DNA of 64,000 nt, taken from contig NZ_BMOQ01000004.1 of the NCBI RefSeq assembly GCF_014647155.1, forward strand, positions 248,001-312,000. Direction: 5' to 3'. The notes under the pieces are model-generated. The model did no database searches and was not told the DNA's origin. It worked only from the letters and a program-made list of their open reading frames with translations. This document shows positions 53,591 to 62,081 of this stretch, one piece after another; position 1 is the stretch's first letter, and each line of letters opens with the position of its first letter. Source of the stretch: Halarchaeum nitratireducens (lineage in GTDB: Archaea > Halobacteriota > Halobacteria > Halobacteriales > Halobacteriaceae). The position numbers and the translations under genes are program-made.

Positions 53591-54148
53591 CTATCGCCGA
53601 CGCCGGCGCCCGGGGTCGTCGCCGGTGCCCGCGCTGCCGGCGCGCCACACGTGGTAGCAGAAGACCGTTCCGAGGAGCGCGCCGACGGCGAGCTGGAGCG
53701 CGAACGCCGGCGAGAACTGCGTGCCGAGCACGGCCGTGAGTAGCTCGCCGAGGTTCCCCGGTTCGTCGTAGGGCGGCGGCGGCGTCAGCGGCCACAGCAG
53801 GAAGCCGAGCTCGCCGTAGTCGCCGGCGAGGAACGGCCCGAGGGCGTCGAGTACGAGGTGGGAGAGGACGCCGAAGCCGAACGCGACGCCGGCCTCCCGG
53901 CGCGCGCGCCGCCGGCAGACGACCGCGACGATCAGGAGCAACGGCAGGACGAAGACGAGCGAGTGGGCGAGCGAACGCCCCGAGGGGAGGACGCCGAACA
54001 CCCACGCGGCGGGCTTGTCGATCAGATCGGGGAGTTGCGTGCCGAGCACGAGCGCGCCGAGCGTCAGCCGATCCGCGCGCCACCACGCCCGCGGTCGCAC
54101 GAACAGGTAGGCGACGTACGCGAGTCCGAGGTGTGCCCACGGCCACAT
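53591..54148 (-). CDS. DUF457-like membrane-bound metal-dependent hydrolase
   Basis: 185 residues with about four hydrophobic segments. WPWAHLGLAYVAYL and GTQLPDLIDKPAAW near the N-terminus, and AHSLVFVLPLL, SHLVLDALGPFL further on, supply the His/Asp residues of the YdjM-like metal site. It could act on a membrane lipid. The C-terminal tail is Arg-rich. It is upstream of the epimerase gene, on the same strand. Confidence 0.75.
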   Translation of the reverse strand: MWPWAHLGLAYVAYLFVRPRAWWRADRLTLGALVLGTQLPDLIDKPAAWVFGVLPSGRSLAHSLVFVLPLLLIVAVVCRRRARREAGVAFGFGVLSHLVLDALGPFLAGDYGELGFLLWPLTPPPPYDEPGNLGELLTAVLGTQFSPAFALQLAVGALLGTVFCYHVWRAGSAGTGDDPGRRRRR

Positions 54149-54170
54149 CGCTCGACACTACTACGGCCGC

Positions 54171-54180
54171 CGACATAACG
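54171..54180 (-). promoter_or_regulatory. Promoter of the DUF457-like gene
   Basis: CGTTATGTCG on the minus strand, 23-32 nt before the ATG at 54148. Confidence 0.45.
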
Positions 54181-54200
54181 CGTGCCATCGGTACCGGCGG

Positions 54201-54210
54201 GTATTAAGCC
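54201..54210 (+). promoter_or_regulatory. Promoter of the 96-residue membrane protein
   Basis: GTATTAAGCC, 24-33 nt before the ATG at 54234. Confidence 0.5.
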
Positions 54211-54233
54211 GCCGCCGCCCCACCGTCGGATCG

Positions 54234-54524
54234 ATGCCGACGCCGCGACAGCGCCGCCTCGTCCGCCAGCACGCCGCGTTGACGCTCGTCGCGCTCGTCG
54301 CACTCGCGCTCGGCGACGCCCTCACGCTCCCCGTGGCGGTCGTGGCGTCGCTGCTCGCGCTCCTCCTCGCGGCCGAGTTCACGGCCCCCGTGTACGCCCG
54401 CCCGCCGTGGCGCGCGCGCCTCCGCTGGATCCTCCTGCTCGGCGCGCTCCTCGTCGTCGTCCTCGGGGCGACGCACGTCGCGACGGTCGCCCGGACGCTC
54501 GACCCGTCGCTCGCCTACTCGTAG
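54234..54524 (+). CDS. Small membrane protein
   Basis: 96 residues, with three hydrophobic segments (about 12-45 forming one or two helices, and 63-88). The charged loop YARPPWRARLRW lies between. It resembles haloarchaeal DUF75xx-type short membrane proteins. Unknown function. It faces the minus-strand gene at 54544 (convergent, 19 bp between). Confidence 0.65.
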   Translation: MPTPRQRRLVRQHAALTLVALVALALGDALTLPVAVVASLLALLLAAEFTAPVYARPPWRARLRWILLLGALLVVVLGATHVATVARTLDPSLAYS

Positions 54525-54543
54525 TTCCTCATCGCCGCTCGCG

Positions 54544-55179
54544 CTACTCGGAGCGGTACGTCAGCCGAACGCGCCCGTCGGCCTCGGCCTCGGCGTCGAC
54601 GGTCAGCGCCTCGTCGCGGCTGCGGACCAATCCGACCGCGAGCAGCGACGCGACGGGCGCGTCGACGGCCGCCGGATCGCCGATCGCGTCGGTGACGACG
54701 ACGGCGGCGACGCCGTCCGTCTCGACCGGACGCACGTCTCCCGCGAGCTCGAACCGTCCGGTAGCGACGTCCGCGAGGCGCGCCGTCACGGTCTCCGGGG
54801 CCGTCGCGCCCCCGATGGGATCGCGCTCGATCGCCGCGAGCAGATGTACGCCGACGGGCGAGAGCGTCGCGCCGTCGACGAGCAGTCGAACGCCACCGTC
54901 GCTCGACGCGTATCGCGGCGTCGCGTCGTCGTCGATGCGCTCGCTGACGTCCGCGTTCCGGGCGGCCTGCATCGCGGCCGGGACCGATCGCGGGACGGCG
55001 CCGCCGGGCGTGAGCACGATATCGAGGACGCCGGCGACGAACGCGACGCCGCCGACGACGAGCACGTCGGCGCGCCAGCCACCCGTCGGGGGCCGAAACG
55101 CCGGCAGCTCGACGGCGATCGTGAGACAGCAGACGCCGAACAGCGCCGCGAGCGCCCCCCGTCGATACCGGCCGCTCAC
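54544..55179 (-). CDS. Membrane-anchored DUF7524-like protein, unknown function
   Basis: 211 residues starting at GTG. Two membrane helices (about 8-25 and 38-56) then a cytosolic or external domain of about 150 residues (DGGVRLLVDGATLSPVGVHLL; GRFELAGDVRPVETDGVAAVVVTDAIGDPA; DGRVRLTYRSE). The pairing of two helices with a beta-rich domain is seen in several haloarchaeal families of unknown role. The family name is my best recollection, not verified. It is divergent from the DUF1616 gene. Confidence 0.6.
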   Translation of the reverse strand: MSGRYRRGALAALFGVCCLTIAVELPAFRPPTGGWRADVLVVGGVAFVAGVLDIVLTPGGAVPRSVPAAMQAARNADVSERIDDDATPRYASSDGGVRLLVDGATLSPVGVHLLAAIERDPIGGATAPETVTARLADVATGRFELAGDVRPVETDGVAAVVVTDAIGDPAAVDAPVASLLAVGLVRSRDEALTVDAEAEADGRVRLTYRSE

Positions 55180-55343
55180 CGTTCGTCCCTCCCGTGCTCG
55201 CGGCCGTCCGCGTTCCGTCGCCGAGTCACACGTCGCCCCGACGGCGGCCGGCGGCTTAGCTGTTGCCGGACGGGCGCGGGTCGATCCGCTCGGAGCCGCC
55301 GTGACCGGCGGACTTTTGCCCCCGCGCGTCGACTGCTCTCGGT

Positions 55344-56396
55344 ATGTTCGAACGCGGGGACGGATCGACGGACGGGGACCTCCTCTGCGTCGCCGTCGCG
55401 TCCGCGCTCGTTCCCGCGGTCGCGTTCGTTCCGGCGCTCGCGCCGCTTCGCCCCCTTACGCTCCCGGTCCTCCTCCTCGCGCCCGGCTACGCGTTCGTCG
55501 CGGCGTGCTATCCCGGCCGCGCGGCCTCGCTCGGTGCGTCCGTCACGGAGGGACCGGACGATCCGCGGCTGTCGACGCTCGGGCGACTCGCCCTCTCGCT
55601 GGGCGGGAGCGCCGCCGTCGTTGCGTCGGTCTCCCTCCCGCTCGCCCTCCTCGGTCGCTTCGCCGCGCTCCCGGTCGCCGCGGGCGTGAGCGCGCTCGTC
55701 GCCGTGCTCCTCGGGACCGCGTGGAACCGCCGCCGGCGGCGCACGGACGCCTTCGGCGTCGATCCGAGCGCCGCGCTGTCGTGTCTCGGCACGTGGAGCC
55801 ACGGGACGCGAACCGACGCCGTGCTCACGGGCGCGTGCGTCGTCGCGCTCGTCGCGACCGGCGGCGTCGTCTACGCGGACGCGAACGCCGCGGACCCGGG
55901 ACCGACGAGCGCGGCGCTCCTCGCGCCCGCGAACGGGAGCGACGCCCGCACGCTCACCGCCGACGCGACCGCCCCCTATCGCGTCGCCGTCTCGAACCCC
56001 GACTCGGAGCCCGCGAACGCGACCGTCGTCGCCGCCCTCGAGACGTACGCTCCGAACGCCACGGACGACGCGACGCTCCCCGATCCGCGGAGTCGGGAGG
56101 TCGTCGGGCGACAGACGCGATCGGTCGACGCCGACTCGACCGCGGTCGTGGTGGTCCCCGTCAGACCGACTCAGCCCGCGTCGAACGCCCGACTCGTCTT
56201 CCTCGTCTACCGCGGCGGCGTCCCCGCCGATCCGACCGTGGCGAACGCCGACGCCGAACTCCACCGCTGGGTCGCGGTCGGGGGCACCGACGCGGCGGCG
56301 AGCGCGGGGACGAACGCGATCACGCTGACGGCGGCGAACAGGCCCGACGGGACGCGGACCCCGACGCCCGTGCCGCCGACGGGGGTGACGGCGTGA
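55344..56396 (+). CDS. DUF1616 family membrane protein
   Basis: 350 residues. Four or five N-terminal membrane helices (PVLLLAPGYAFVAACYPGRAA; LGRLALSLGGSAAVVASVSLPLAL) lead to a soluble, probably extracellular beta domain (AALLAPANGSDARTLTADATAPYRVAVSNPDSEPANATVVAAL), the standard DUF1616 layout. These proteins are recurrent partners of glycan and archaeosortase-related genes in haloarchaea. The stop overlaps the next gene's GTG start by 4 bp. Confidence 0.82.
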   Translation: MFERGDGSTDGDLLCVAVASALVPAVAFVPALAPLRPLTLPVLLLAPGYAFVAACYPGRAASLGASVTEGPDDPRLSTLGRLALSLGGSAAVVASVSLPLALLGRFAALPVAAGVSALVAVLLGTAWNRRRRRTDAFGVDPSAALSCLGTWSHGTRTDAVLTGACVVALVATGGVVYADANAADPGPTSAALLAPANGSDARTLTADATAPYRVAVSNPDSEPANATVVAALETYAPNATDDATLPDPRSREVVGRQTRSVDADSTAVVVVPVRPTQPASNARLVFLVYRGGVPADPTVANADAELHRWVAVGGTDAAASAGTNAITLTAANRPDGTRTPTPVPPTGVTA

Positions 56397-58147
56397 CGGG
56401 GCCGATCGCGGCCGACGTGACGGTCGAGAAGTCGGTGATCACCGACGGCGTCACCCGCCCCCTCGTCCGCCTCGTCGTCCGCTCGACGGCGGCGAACCCC
56501 GTCGTCGCGCGGATCGTCGACCGTCTCCCGCCCGAGCGGCGACTCGCCGCGACCACTGAAACGGAACTCCTCGGCGGCCGACTCGAGGCCACTCTCGCGC
56601 TCGCGCCGGGCGAGACGACCGCGCTCCACTACGCGCTCGACGGCGGCGTGCCCGACGAGCACGCGCTTCCCGTCGCCGAAATCGCACACGTCGGCGCGTC
56701 CACCGGTGCGGTCTTCGACCCCACGGTCCGCTGGTCCAACGCCGACGGCGACTGGCGCGCCCTCGCCCTCGTCGGCCCCGCGGACGCCGACGTCGTGCGC
56801 GAGCCGAGCGTTGTCGACGGGCCGGTCGTCGCCGGCGTCCGGGCCGCTCAGGACGGGACCGACATGCCCGCGATCGGCGTGATCGCCACCGACGATCACG
56901 CCGACGCGGTCTACCGGACGATCCTCCGAGCGCACGCGCGCGGCTTCGGCGTCTACGTCACGCACGACGGCGCCGACGCGGAGGTCGCCCGGTTCGCGAC
57001 GCAGCTCGGCGCGATCCTCGTCGATCCCGCGACGCCGAGCGAGGACGAACCGGCCGAACGCGCTCGGGAGCGCGCGCTCGCCGCCACGGCCCGCACCGCC
57101 GGCCACCCCGGCATCGTCCACCAGCCACTCGCGTGCCCCCGGATCGACTACGCCCGGACGCTCGATGCGTTCGCCGCGAACGGCTGGGAGGTCCGCGCCG
57201 TCCCGGAGCGCAGCGCCCGTCCCGCCGACGGCCCCGACGTGCTCGTCGCCATTCCCGCCTACCGCGCCGAAGCGACCATCGGCGACGTGGTTCGCGAGGC
57301 CCGCCGCTACGCCGATCAGGTGCTCGTCGTCGTCGACGGCGGCGGAGACGACACCGCGGAACGCGCCCGCGAGGCCGGCGCGGCGGTCGTCGAGCACGCC
57401 CGGAACCGGGGGTACGGCGGCGCGCTGAAGACGATCTTCCGCGAGGCCGCCCGCCGCGGCGCGGCGTACACGGTCACGCTCGACGCCGACGGCCAGCACG
57501 ACCCCGCGGACGCCCCGTCGCTCGTCGCCGCCCAGCGCGACGGCCGCGCGGACGTCGTCGTCGGCAATCGGTTCATGGCCGGCGCGACGACCGAGATGCC
57601 GTTCGTCCGAGCGATCGGCCTCGGGACGGTGAACCTCCTCACGAACCTCAGCATGGGTCGTTTCCTCCCGCACGAGTGGGTGCGAGACACCCAGAGCGGA
57701 TATCGGGCGTACACGCTTGAGGCGGTTCGCACCCTCGCCGAGACGCGCGACATCGGCGACGGCATGTGGGCGAGCACCGACATCCTCTACGCGCTCGAAC
57801 GCGAGCGCTACACGTTCGCGGAGGTGCCGACGACGATCCGCTACGACCTCGAGGGAACGAGCACCGAGGGCGTGCTCGAACACGGACTCGGGCTCCTGCG
57901 GAACCTCGCCGGGCTCCTCGAACGCACCCGTCCGATGGTGCTCATCGGCCTCCCGGGCGCGATGTGCGTCCTCCTCGGCGCGCTCCTCGGTGTCCTCGAC
58001 GTCCAGCGCTTCGTCACGACCGGGTCCGTCCCCATCGGCCTCACCGTCGCCGTGAGCGCCTCGACTGTCCTCGGCGTCCTCCTGTTGTTCACCGCGGTGC
58101 TCGTCCACACGATCAACACGCACCCGTCGCTCCGCGAGCGCGAATGA
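56393..58147 (+). CDS. Glycosyltransferase family 2 with N-terminal beta domain and C-terminal helices
   Basis: 584 residues from GTG. N-terminal ~115 residues form a beta-sandwich-like unit (VTVEKSVITDGVTRPLVRLVVRSTAANPVVARIVDRLP). Then about 120 residues of mixed structure lead to a DPM1-like GT2 (VLVAIPAYRAEATIGDVVREARRYADQVLVVVDGGGDD; TLDADGQHDPADA (DxD); NRFMAGATTEMPFVR). Two C-terminal membrane segments (about 517-540, 552-575) anchor it. It probably makes a polyprenyl-phosphate sugar. The beta domain resembles surface-adhesin repeats, odd for a cytosolic transferase. Confidence 0.82.
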   Translation: MTGPIAADVTVEKSVITDGVTRPLVRLVVRSTAANPVVARIVDRLPPERRLAATTETELLGGRLEATLALAPGETTALHYALDGGVPDEHALPVAEIAHVGASTGAVFDPTVRWSNADGDWRALALVGPADADVVREPSVVDGPVVAGVRAAQDGTDMPAIGVIATDDHADAVYRTILRAHARGFGVYVTHDGADAEVARFATQLGAILVDPATPSEDEPAERARERALAATARTAGHPGIVHQPLACPRIDYARTLDAFAANGWEVRAVPERSARPADGPDVLVAIPAYRAEATIGDVVREARRYADQVLVVVDGGGDDTAERAREAGAAVVEHARNRGYGGALKTIFREAARRGAAYTVTLDADGQHDPADAPSLVAAQRDGRADVVVGNRFMAGATTEMPFVRAIGLGTVNLLTNLSMGRFLPHEWVRDTQSGYRAYTLEAVRTLAETRDIGDGMWASTDILYALERERYTFAEVPTTIRYDLEGTSTEGVLEHGLGLLRNLAGLLERTRPMVLIGLPGAMCVLLGALLGVLDVQRFVTTGSVPIGLTVAVSASTVLGVLLLFTAVLVHTINTHPSLRERE

Positions 58148-59649
58148 ACGGAGCGAGCGACGCGGACGGCGACGACCACGACTCGCTCGCCCCGCGCTCG
58201 CCCGCACTCGGCGTCGTCGTCCCCGAAGCCAGACAGGTCGACTTCGCCCGTGCCGGCGTCCTCCTCACGGCCGTCGAGGCGCTGAGCGCGCTCGTCGGCT
58301 TCGCGGGCACCGTCTACTTCGCGTGGGTGCTCGGCGCGAGCGCGCTCGGGGTCTTCTTCCTCTTCGACGCCGTCCTGAGCACCGTCGCCACCGTCGCCGA
58401 CTTCGGCCTCCGCGACGCCGTCGAAAAGCGCGTCAGCGAGGGCGAACACCCCGGCGCGATCCTCGGCGCCGCCCTCGTTCTCAAGCTCACCCTGCTGTGT
58501 CCGTTCGTCCTGCTCGCCTACCCTCTCGCGCCCGTCATCGACGGCTACGTCGGCGCGCCGCTCACCGGCGCGCTCGTCGCCGGGGTCCTCGTCTACGAGT
58601 TCGGCCTACTCACCCTCCACGTCCTCCGCGCGGAGCTCCGCGTCGCCGAGACCGCGCTCCTCTCCTTCGCTCGCCTCGTCGTCTACGTCGCCGTCGCGGT
58701 CACCCTCGTCGGACTCGACTACGGCGTCCGCGCGCTCGTCTACGCTTTCATCGGCAGCTATCTCGTCCTCTGCGCCCTGGGTGCGGCGCGCGTCTCGACG
58801 CGGCCCGCGCGCCCCGGCCGCGCGCAGTTCCGCTCGCTCGTCCGCTACGCCAAGTACAACGGGATCAGCGCGCTCGGAGGGTACGTCTACAACACGATGG
58901 ACGTCCTCGTCGTCGGCTACGTCCTCGCGCCGGCGTTCGTCGCGGCCTACGAGCTCGCGTGGCGCGTCACGACCATGCTCCTCCTCGTGACGAACGCCGT
59001 CTCGAACACCGTCTTCGCGCAGCTGAGCGCGTGGCACACCCGCGGCGAACACGAGCGCGCCCGCGACACGATCGGGAGCGCGCTCACCGCCTCGCTGTTC
59101 TTCGTGATCCCCGCGGCCGTCGGCGTCTTCCTCCTCGGTCGCGAGATCCTCGGCGTCGTCTTCGGCCCCGAGTACGTCGTCGCCGCGCTGGCGTTCGTCG
59201 TCCTCGCCGCCGAGAAGCTCGTCACCGCCGTGAACGTCGTCCTCGACGCCGCCGTCCGCGCGTTCGATCACCCGCGTGCGGGCGCCGTCGCCACCGTCGT
59301 CTCCGCGACGCTGAACGTCGCGCTCAACCTCGCACTCGTGCCGCGCTACGGCCTTGTCGGCGCCGCCGCCGCCACCGCGAGCGCCGTCGTCGTTCACACG
59401 CTGATCGTCGGGGCCTCGCTTGCCCGACTCACACCGCTGCGTGCCAACACGCACGACCTCGGCTGGTGCGCGCTCGCCGCCGTCGCCATGGGCGTCACGC
59501 TGCTCGGCGCCGAACGCGTCGTCGATCCCACCACGCCGATCGGCCTCGGGGCGCTCGTCGCGCTCGGCGGCGTCGTCTACCTCGGCGTCGTCCTCGCCGA
59601 TCCGTCGCTGCGCGAGCAGACGCGCGCGGTGCTCCGCAGCGCCGTGTGA
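58144..59649 (+). CDS. Polysaccharide flippase (Wzx/MATE-like)
   Basis: 501 residues with about 12-14 membrane helices. FAWVLGASALGVFFLFDAVLSTVATVADFGLRDAVEKRVSEGE and RYAKYNGISALGGYVYNTMDVLVVGY are family signatures of the RfbX/Wzx polysaccharide-transport group. It would turn lipid-linked glycans across the membrane. It is the last gene of a DUF1616-GT2-flippase operon (4-bp overlaps) and a natural end point for the glycan pathway. Confidence 0.88.
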   Translation: MNGASDADGDDHDSLAPRSPALGVVVPEARQVDFARAGVLLTAVEALSALVGFAGTVYFAWVLGASALGVFFLFDAVLSTVATVADFGLRDAVEKRVSEGEHPGAILGAALVLKLTLLCPFVLLAYPLAPVIDGYVGAPLTGALVAGVLVYEFGLLTLHVLRAELRVAETALLSFARLVVYVAVAVTLVGLDYGVRALVYAFIGSYLVLCALGAARVSTRPARPGRAQFRSLVRYAKYNGISALGGYVYNTMDVLVVGYVLAPAFVAAYELAWRVTTMLLLVTNAVSNTVFAQLSAWHTRGEHERARDTIGSALTASLFFVIPAAVGVFLLGREILGVVFGPEYVVAALAFVVLAAEKLVTAVNVVLDAAVRAFDHPRAGAVATVVSATLNVALNLALVPRYGLVGAAAATASAVVVHTLIVGASLARLTPLRANTHDLGWCALAAVAMGVTLLGAERVVDPTTPIGLGALVALGGVVYLGVVLADPSLREQTRAVLRSAV

Positions 59650-59890
59650 GCGCACGTCCGCCGGTCACTCGTCCGCCCGCGCCGGTCGTCGACTCCTTAC
59701 TACGTCGCCGGGCGCGGCGTGTCGTACGTCCGAGTCGGTATCGTCGGGCCCGGCGGGCCGGGACCGCGCCGCGATCCGTCACGAGGAGCCCCGCGACGCG
59801 AGCGACGTCCGAGACCGCCTCGCCGCCGTGTGAGGGTGGAGCGCACGGCGGGGCCGTGGCCTTTAGGCGCATTGAGGAAAGACGTCTGCT
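59650..59890. other. Intergenic region at the end of the glycan cluster
   Basis: 241 bp, GC-rich at first, then a composition change. No credible gene; short open frames are not supported. The last 35 bp hold a TATA-like CCTTTAGGCG at about 59858-59867 for the 107-residue gene. Confidence 0.5.
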
Positions 59891-60214
59891 ATGGACCTTC
59901 AGGTCGTCGGACTGGAGGATCTCGAGAGTAGGATTCGGGACGCGGTTGATCGAATCGGCGAGTTGCAAACGGGGACACAAGTCCAGTCGGAGGTATTCTT
60001 TTCGCCGCAGTTCATGCGCAACCACACCGAATTCGAGTCCTTCGACACGTTCTGCGCGCAGAGTCCATTGGCTCTTGACGATGCGAGCGACCTAGAGGGT
60101 GCTCCTCGTGACCAACTCAATGAGTACATCGCTGTCACGACGGCGTTCGAAACGTGGGAGGAGATGAAGACTCGAGCCGCGGAGGAAGCGATCATCGATC
60201 ACGTCGTCTCCTGA
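59891..60214 (+). CDS. Orphan 107-residue protein, unknown
   Basis: 107 residues, helical, acidic, without a recognised domain. Notable segments: LEDLESRIRDAVDRIGELQ, SEVFFSPQFMRNHTEFESFDTFC, and ETWEEMKTRAAEEAIIDHVVS. Codon use is less GC-biased than in the preceding glycan genes. Its stop abuts that of the convergent PiT gene, so the two may have arrived together. Confidence 0.55.
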   Translation: MDLQVVGLEDLESRIRDAVDRIGELQTGTQVQSEVFFSPQFMRNHTEFESFDTFCAQSPLALDDASDLEGAPRDQLNEYIAVTTAFETWEEMKTRAAEEAIIDHVVS

Positions 60215-61432
60215 CTAGCCCATGCCGGAAGCGGCGTTCAGTAGGTCGTATAGTCCGTAGCTGATGATACCCGCACCCACCATTGATCCAACCCACGATA
60301 CGATCGTGACGCCGACTTTTCGGGGTGAGACACCACTTCCTCCAGACGAGCGCGTGGCGAGGCCGCTGCCGACGATGCTGGCGATCATCACCTTGTTGAA
60401 TGAGATGGGGATCCCTAGAACGATGGCGAGTTGGGCGATCAGAAACGCGGGTATCAGGGCAGCGATTGATCGTCGCGGCCCGAGTGAGGCGTACTCGTTC
60501 GAGACGGCCTGCACGAGTCGTGGCCCTCTGATCCACGCCCCGAGGAGTATCCCGCCACCACCGAGCGCGAGCAAGTAGGCTGACGGAAGCTGAAGATCCG
60601 TTTCGAAGACCGTTTCGAGCGGCCCGGTTGCGAGCCCGACCTGCGTGCCACCGCTCGTAAACACGACGACGAGACCCAACACGATCAGAAACTGATTGAT
60701 ACCCGCCGCCTCGTCGCGGTACAACAGCGCACGTGTCCCGACGAGTGCGAGGAGGCCGCACGCGACGCTCACGGCGACCATCCCGAGCGTGTAGGATCCA
60801 CCAACGGCTGTCGGGAGCAGGTGATACGCGGTAGCGAGGTATCGGGCGACTGATCCCTGTGCGCCGCTCGCTGTCGGAATCACGGTGAGCTGGATGTTAG
60901 CTAGCGTGTATCCGACCGCTCCGCCGAGAACGGGAATTCCGATGACTTCGGGTATGGATTCGCTCTGAAGGCCACGCGCGAGTCCGTACGCGAGGACACT
61001 CTCAACGAGAGGAATCGCGAACCAGAACCCGAGAATGACGACATACTCGTGAACGGCGAACCCACCTCCGAGTGCGATACCCGCCCCGACCATCGCTCCC
61101 GTGACGGTGAATGCTGACGGAATCGGATATCCGTAGGTGTTCCCGATCGTGATGAGTGTCGCTGCAGTAAGTAACGCTGCTGCTGCCGCAAGCGGCGTAA
61201 TCGTCACGCCCGTCACGAGGTCTTTGCCGATCGTTTCGGAGATACTGCCTCCTTGGAGGATTGCGCCGAGTCCGGCCACGACTCCGACTAAGAGGGCCGC
61301 TCGGAGGACTGAGAGCGCGTTCGCACCAACGGCGGGTGCCACGGGGGCTGAGTTACTGTTCGCCCCGACTGTGAACGACATGAACAGTGCCGCGAACAGC
61401 GCAACCGCGAGAACAAGCGCTACAGATGCCAT
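60215..61432 (-). CDS. PiT family inorganic phosphate transporter
   Basis: 405 residues with about 10-12 membrane helices. The duplicated PiT signature is seen: MSFTVGANSNSAPVAPAVGANAL near the N-terminus and, in the second half, GIPISFNKVMIASIVGSGLA and GVTIVSWVGSMVGAGIISY. It imports phosphate coupled to Na+ or H+. The usual DUF47/PhoU-like partner is not adjacent; the only candidate in the window is at 30.0 kb. The gene has lower GC and more AT-rich codons than its surroundings. Confidence 0.9.
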   Translation of the reverse strand: MASVALVLAVALFAALFMSFTVGANSNSAPVAPAVGANALSVLRAALLVGVVAGLGAILQGGSISETIGKDLVTGVTITPLAAAAALLTAATLITIGNTYGYPIPSAFTVTGAMVGAGIALGGGFAVHEYVVILGFWFAIPLVESVLAYGLARGLQSESIPEVIGIPVLGGAVGYTLANIQLTVIPTASGAQGSVARYLATAYHLLPTAVGGSYTLGMVAVSVACGLLALVGTRALLYRDEAAGINQFLIVLGLVVVFTSGGTQVGLATGPLETVFETDLQLPSAYLLALGGGGILLGAWIRGPRLVQAVSNEYASLGPRRSIAALIPAFLIAQLAIVLGIPISFNKVMIASIVGSGLATRSSGGSGVSPRKVGVTIVSWVGSMVGAGIISYGLYDLLNAASGMG

Positions 61433-62012
61433 GTGTTCAACGACCCAGACTCAGTCTCTGGTAGATGCTACTCAAGTACGACCGAATAAAACCGTATACT
61501 GTCATGTTCCTAAAACCGCGTCATGGATCGGATTAATGTGTCGGAATCACATACGAGTGATGTCAAGATAATGGTATTTTCGATGTGTGATGCGGTTCAT
61601 ATGATGTCCGGATCCAGACGGTGGGGGCGTAAACAGCACATTCTCCGTGTTCGTTAACATTGATTTCTCGGCACGGGCAGTAGCCCCCGCCCGACCCACG
61701 ACGAAGCGATAGATACCCGGCATGAGCGGAGGGAGGTCCCGTAGACAGTTACGAGGCTCTGACGATGTCACGGCTTCCGCACGCAGTAGGTAAACACGGC
61801 TCGTTCGCGGAATGCACATTACTCACTCCATCGAACACGTGAGAACACATCTAGTTTTATATAGCTACATGGGATTTACAGACTGGATTTCGGACGCCGA
61901 TACCGCGCATGGTAATACTTATCCGGTTTTGAATTAATCATTCTGCATAGATCGCGGGACGCGACAGCCGGGGCCGCGTCCCGCCGCGAGCGTCGACCCC
62001 GGCCCGAGACCG
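61433..62012. other. AT-rich noncoding region
   Basis: About 580 bp, clearly poorer in GC than the rest of the window. It includes the PiT promoter region (left), several TATATA-like patches (61854-61863, 61914-61922) and an inverted repeat CGGGC..GCCCG near 61674-61695. The minus strand has an unsupported 90-codon frame at 61547-61819. A degenerate transposon end is possible but not demonstrated. Confidence 0.5.
61955..61983 (+). promoter_or_regulatory. Leader hairpin before gfo6
   Basis: CGGGACGCG (61955-61963) pairs perfectly with CGCGTCCCG (61975-61983), 9 bp with an 11-nt loop. Position, 95 nt before the gfo6 start and about 30 nt before the small uORF, suggests a mRNA leader element or a DNA operator. 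Confidence 0.45.
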
Positions 62013-62081
62013 ATGATCGAGACAGTCACGCGACGGACGACACGCACCGAGACGACGACTACGCACGGTCGCGCGCCATGA
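62013..62081 (+). CDS. Short threonine-rich uORF coupled to gfo6
   Basis: 22 codons plus stop. Nine of 22 residues are threonine, with several arginines. The TGA at 62079-62081 overlaps the gfo6 ATG at 62078 by 4 bp (ATGA), the same junction used between true operon genes in this window. It may be a leader peptide coupling translation, or chance; there is no independent evidence of translation. Confidence 0.3.
   Translation: MIETVTRRTTRTETTTTHGRAP

Noticed and set aside
54182-56392. N-terminal extension of the GT2 gene by several hundred residues
   Set aside because: It runs antisense or out of frame over three other genes; the GTG at 56393, overlapping the DUF1616 stop, is the sensible start.
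59719-59931. Short frame beginning MSYVRVGIVGPGGPG
   Set aside because: The start looks protein-like, but the rest turns into Arg/Pro-rich shadow sequence; at most a decayed fragment, not supported as a gene.
62013-62081. Treating the Thr-rich uORF as an established gene
   Set aside because: Listed only as a low-confidence candidate: it is 22 codons long, with no homology to judge by.
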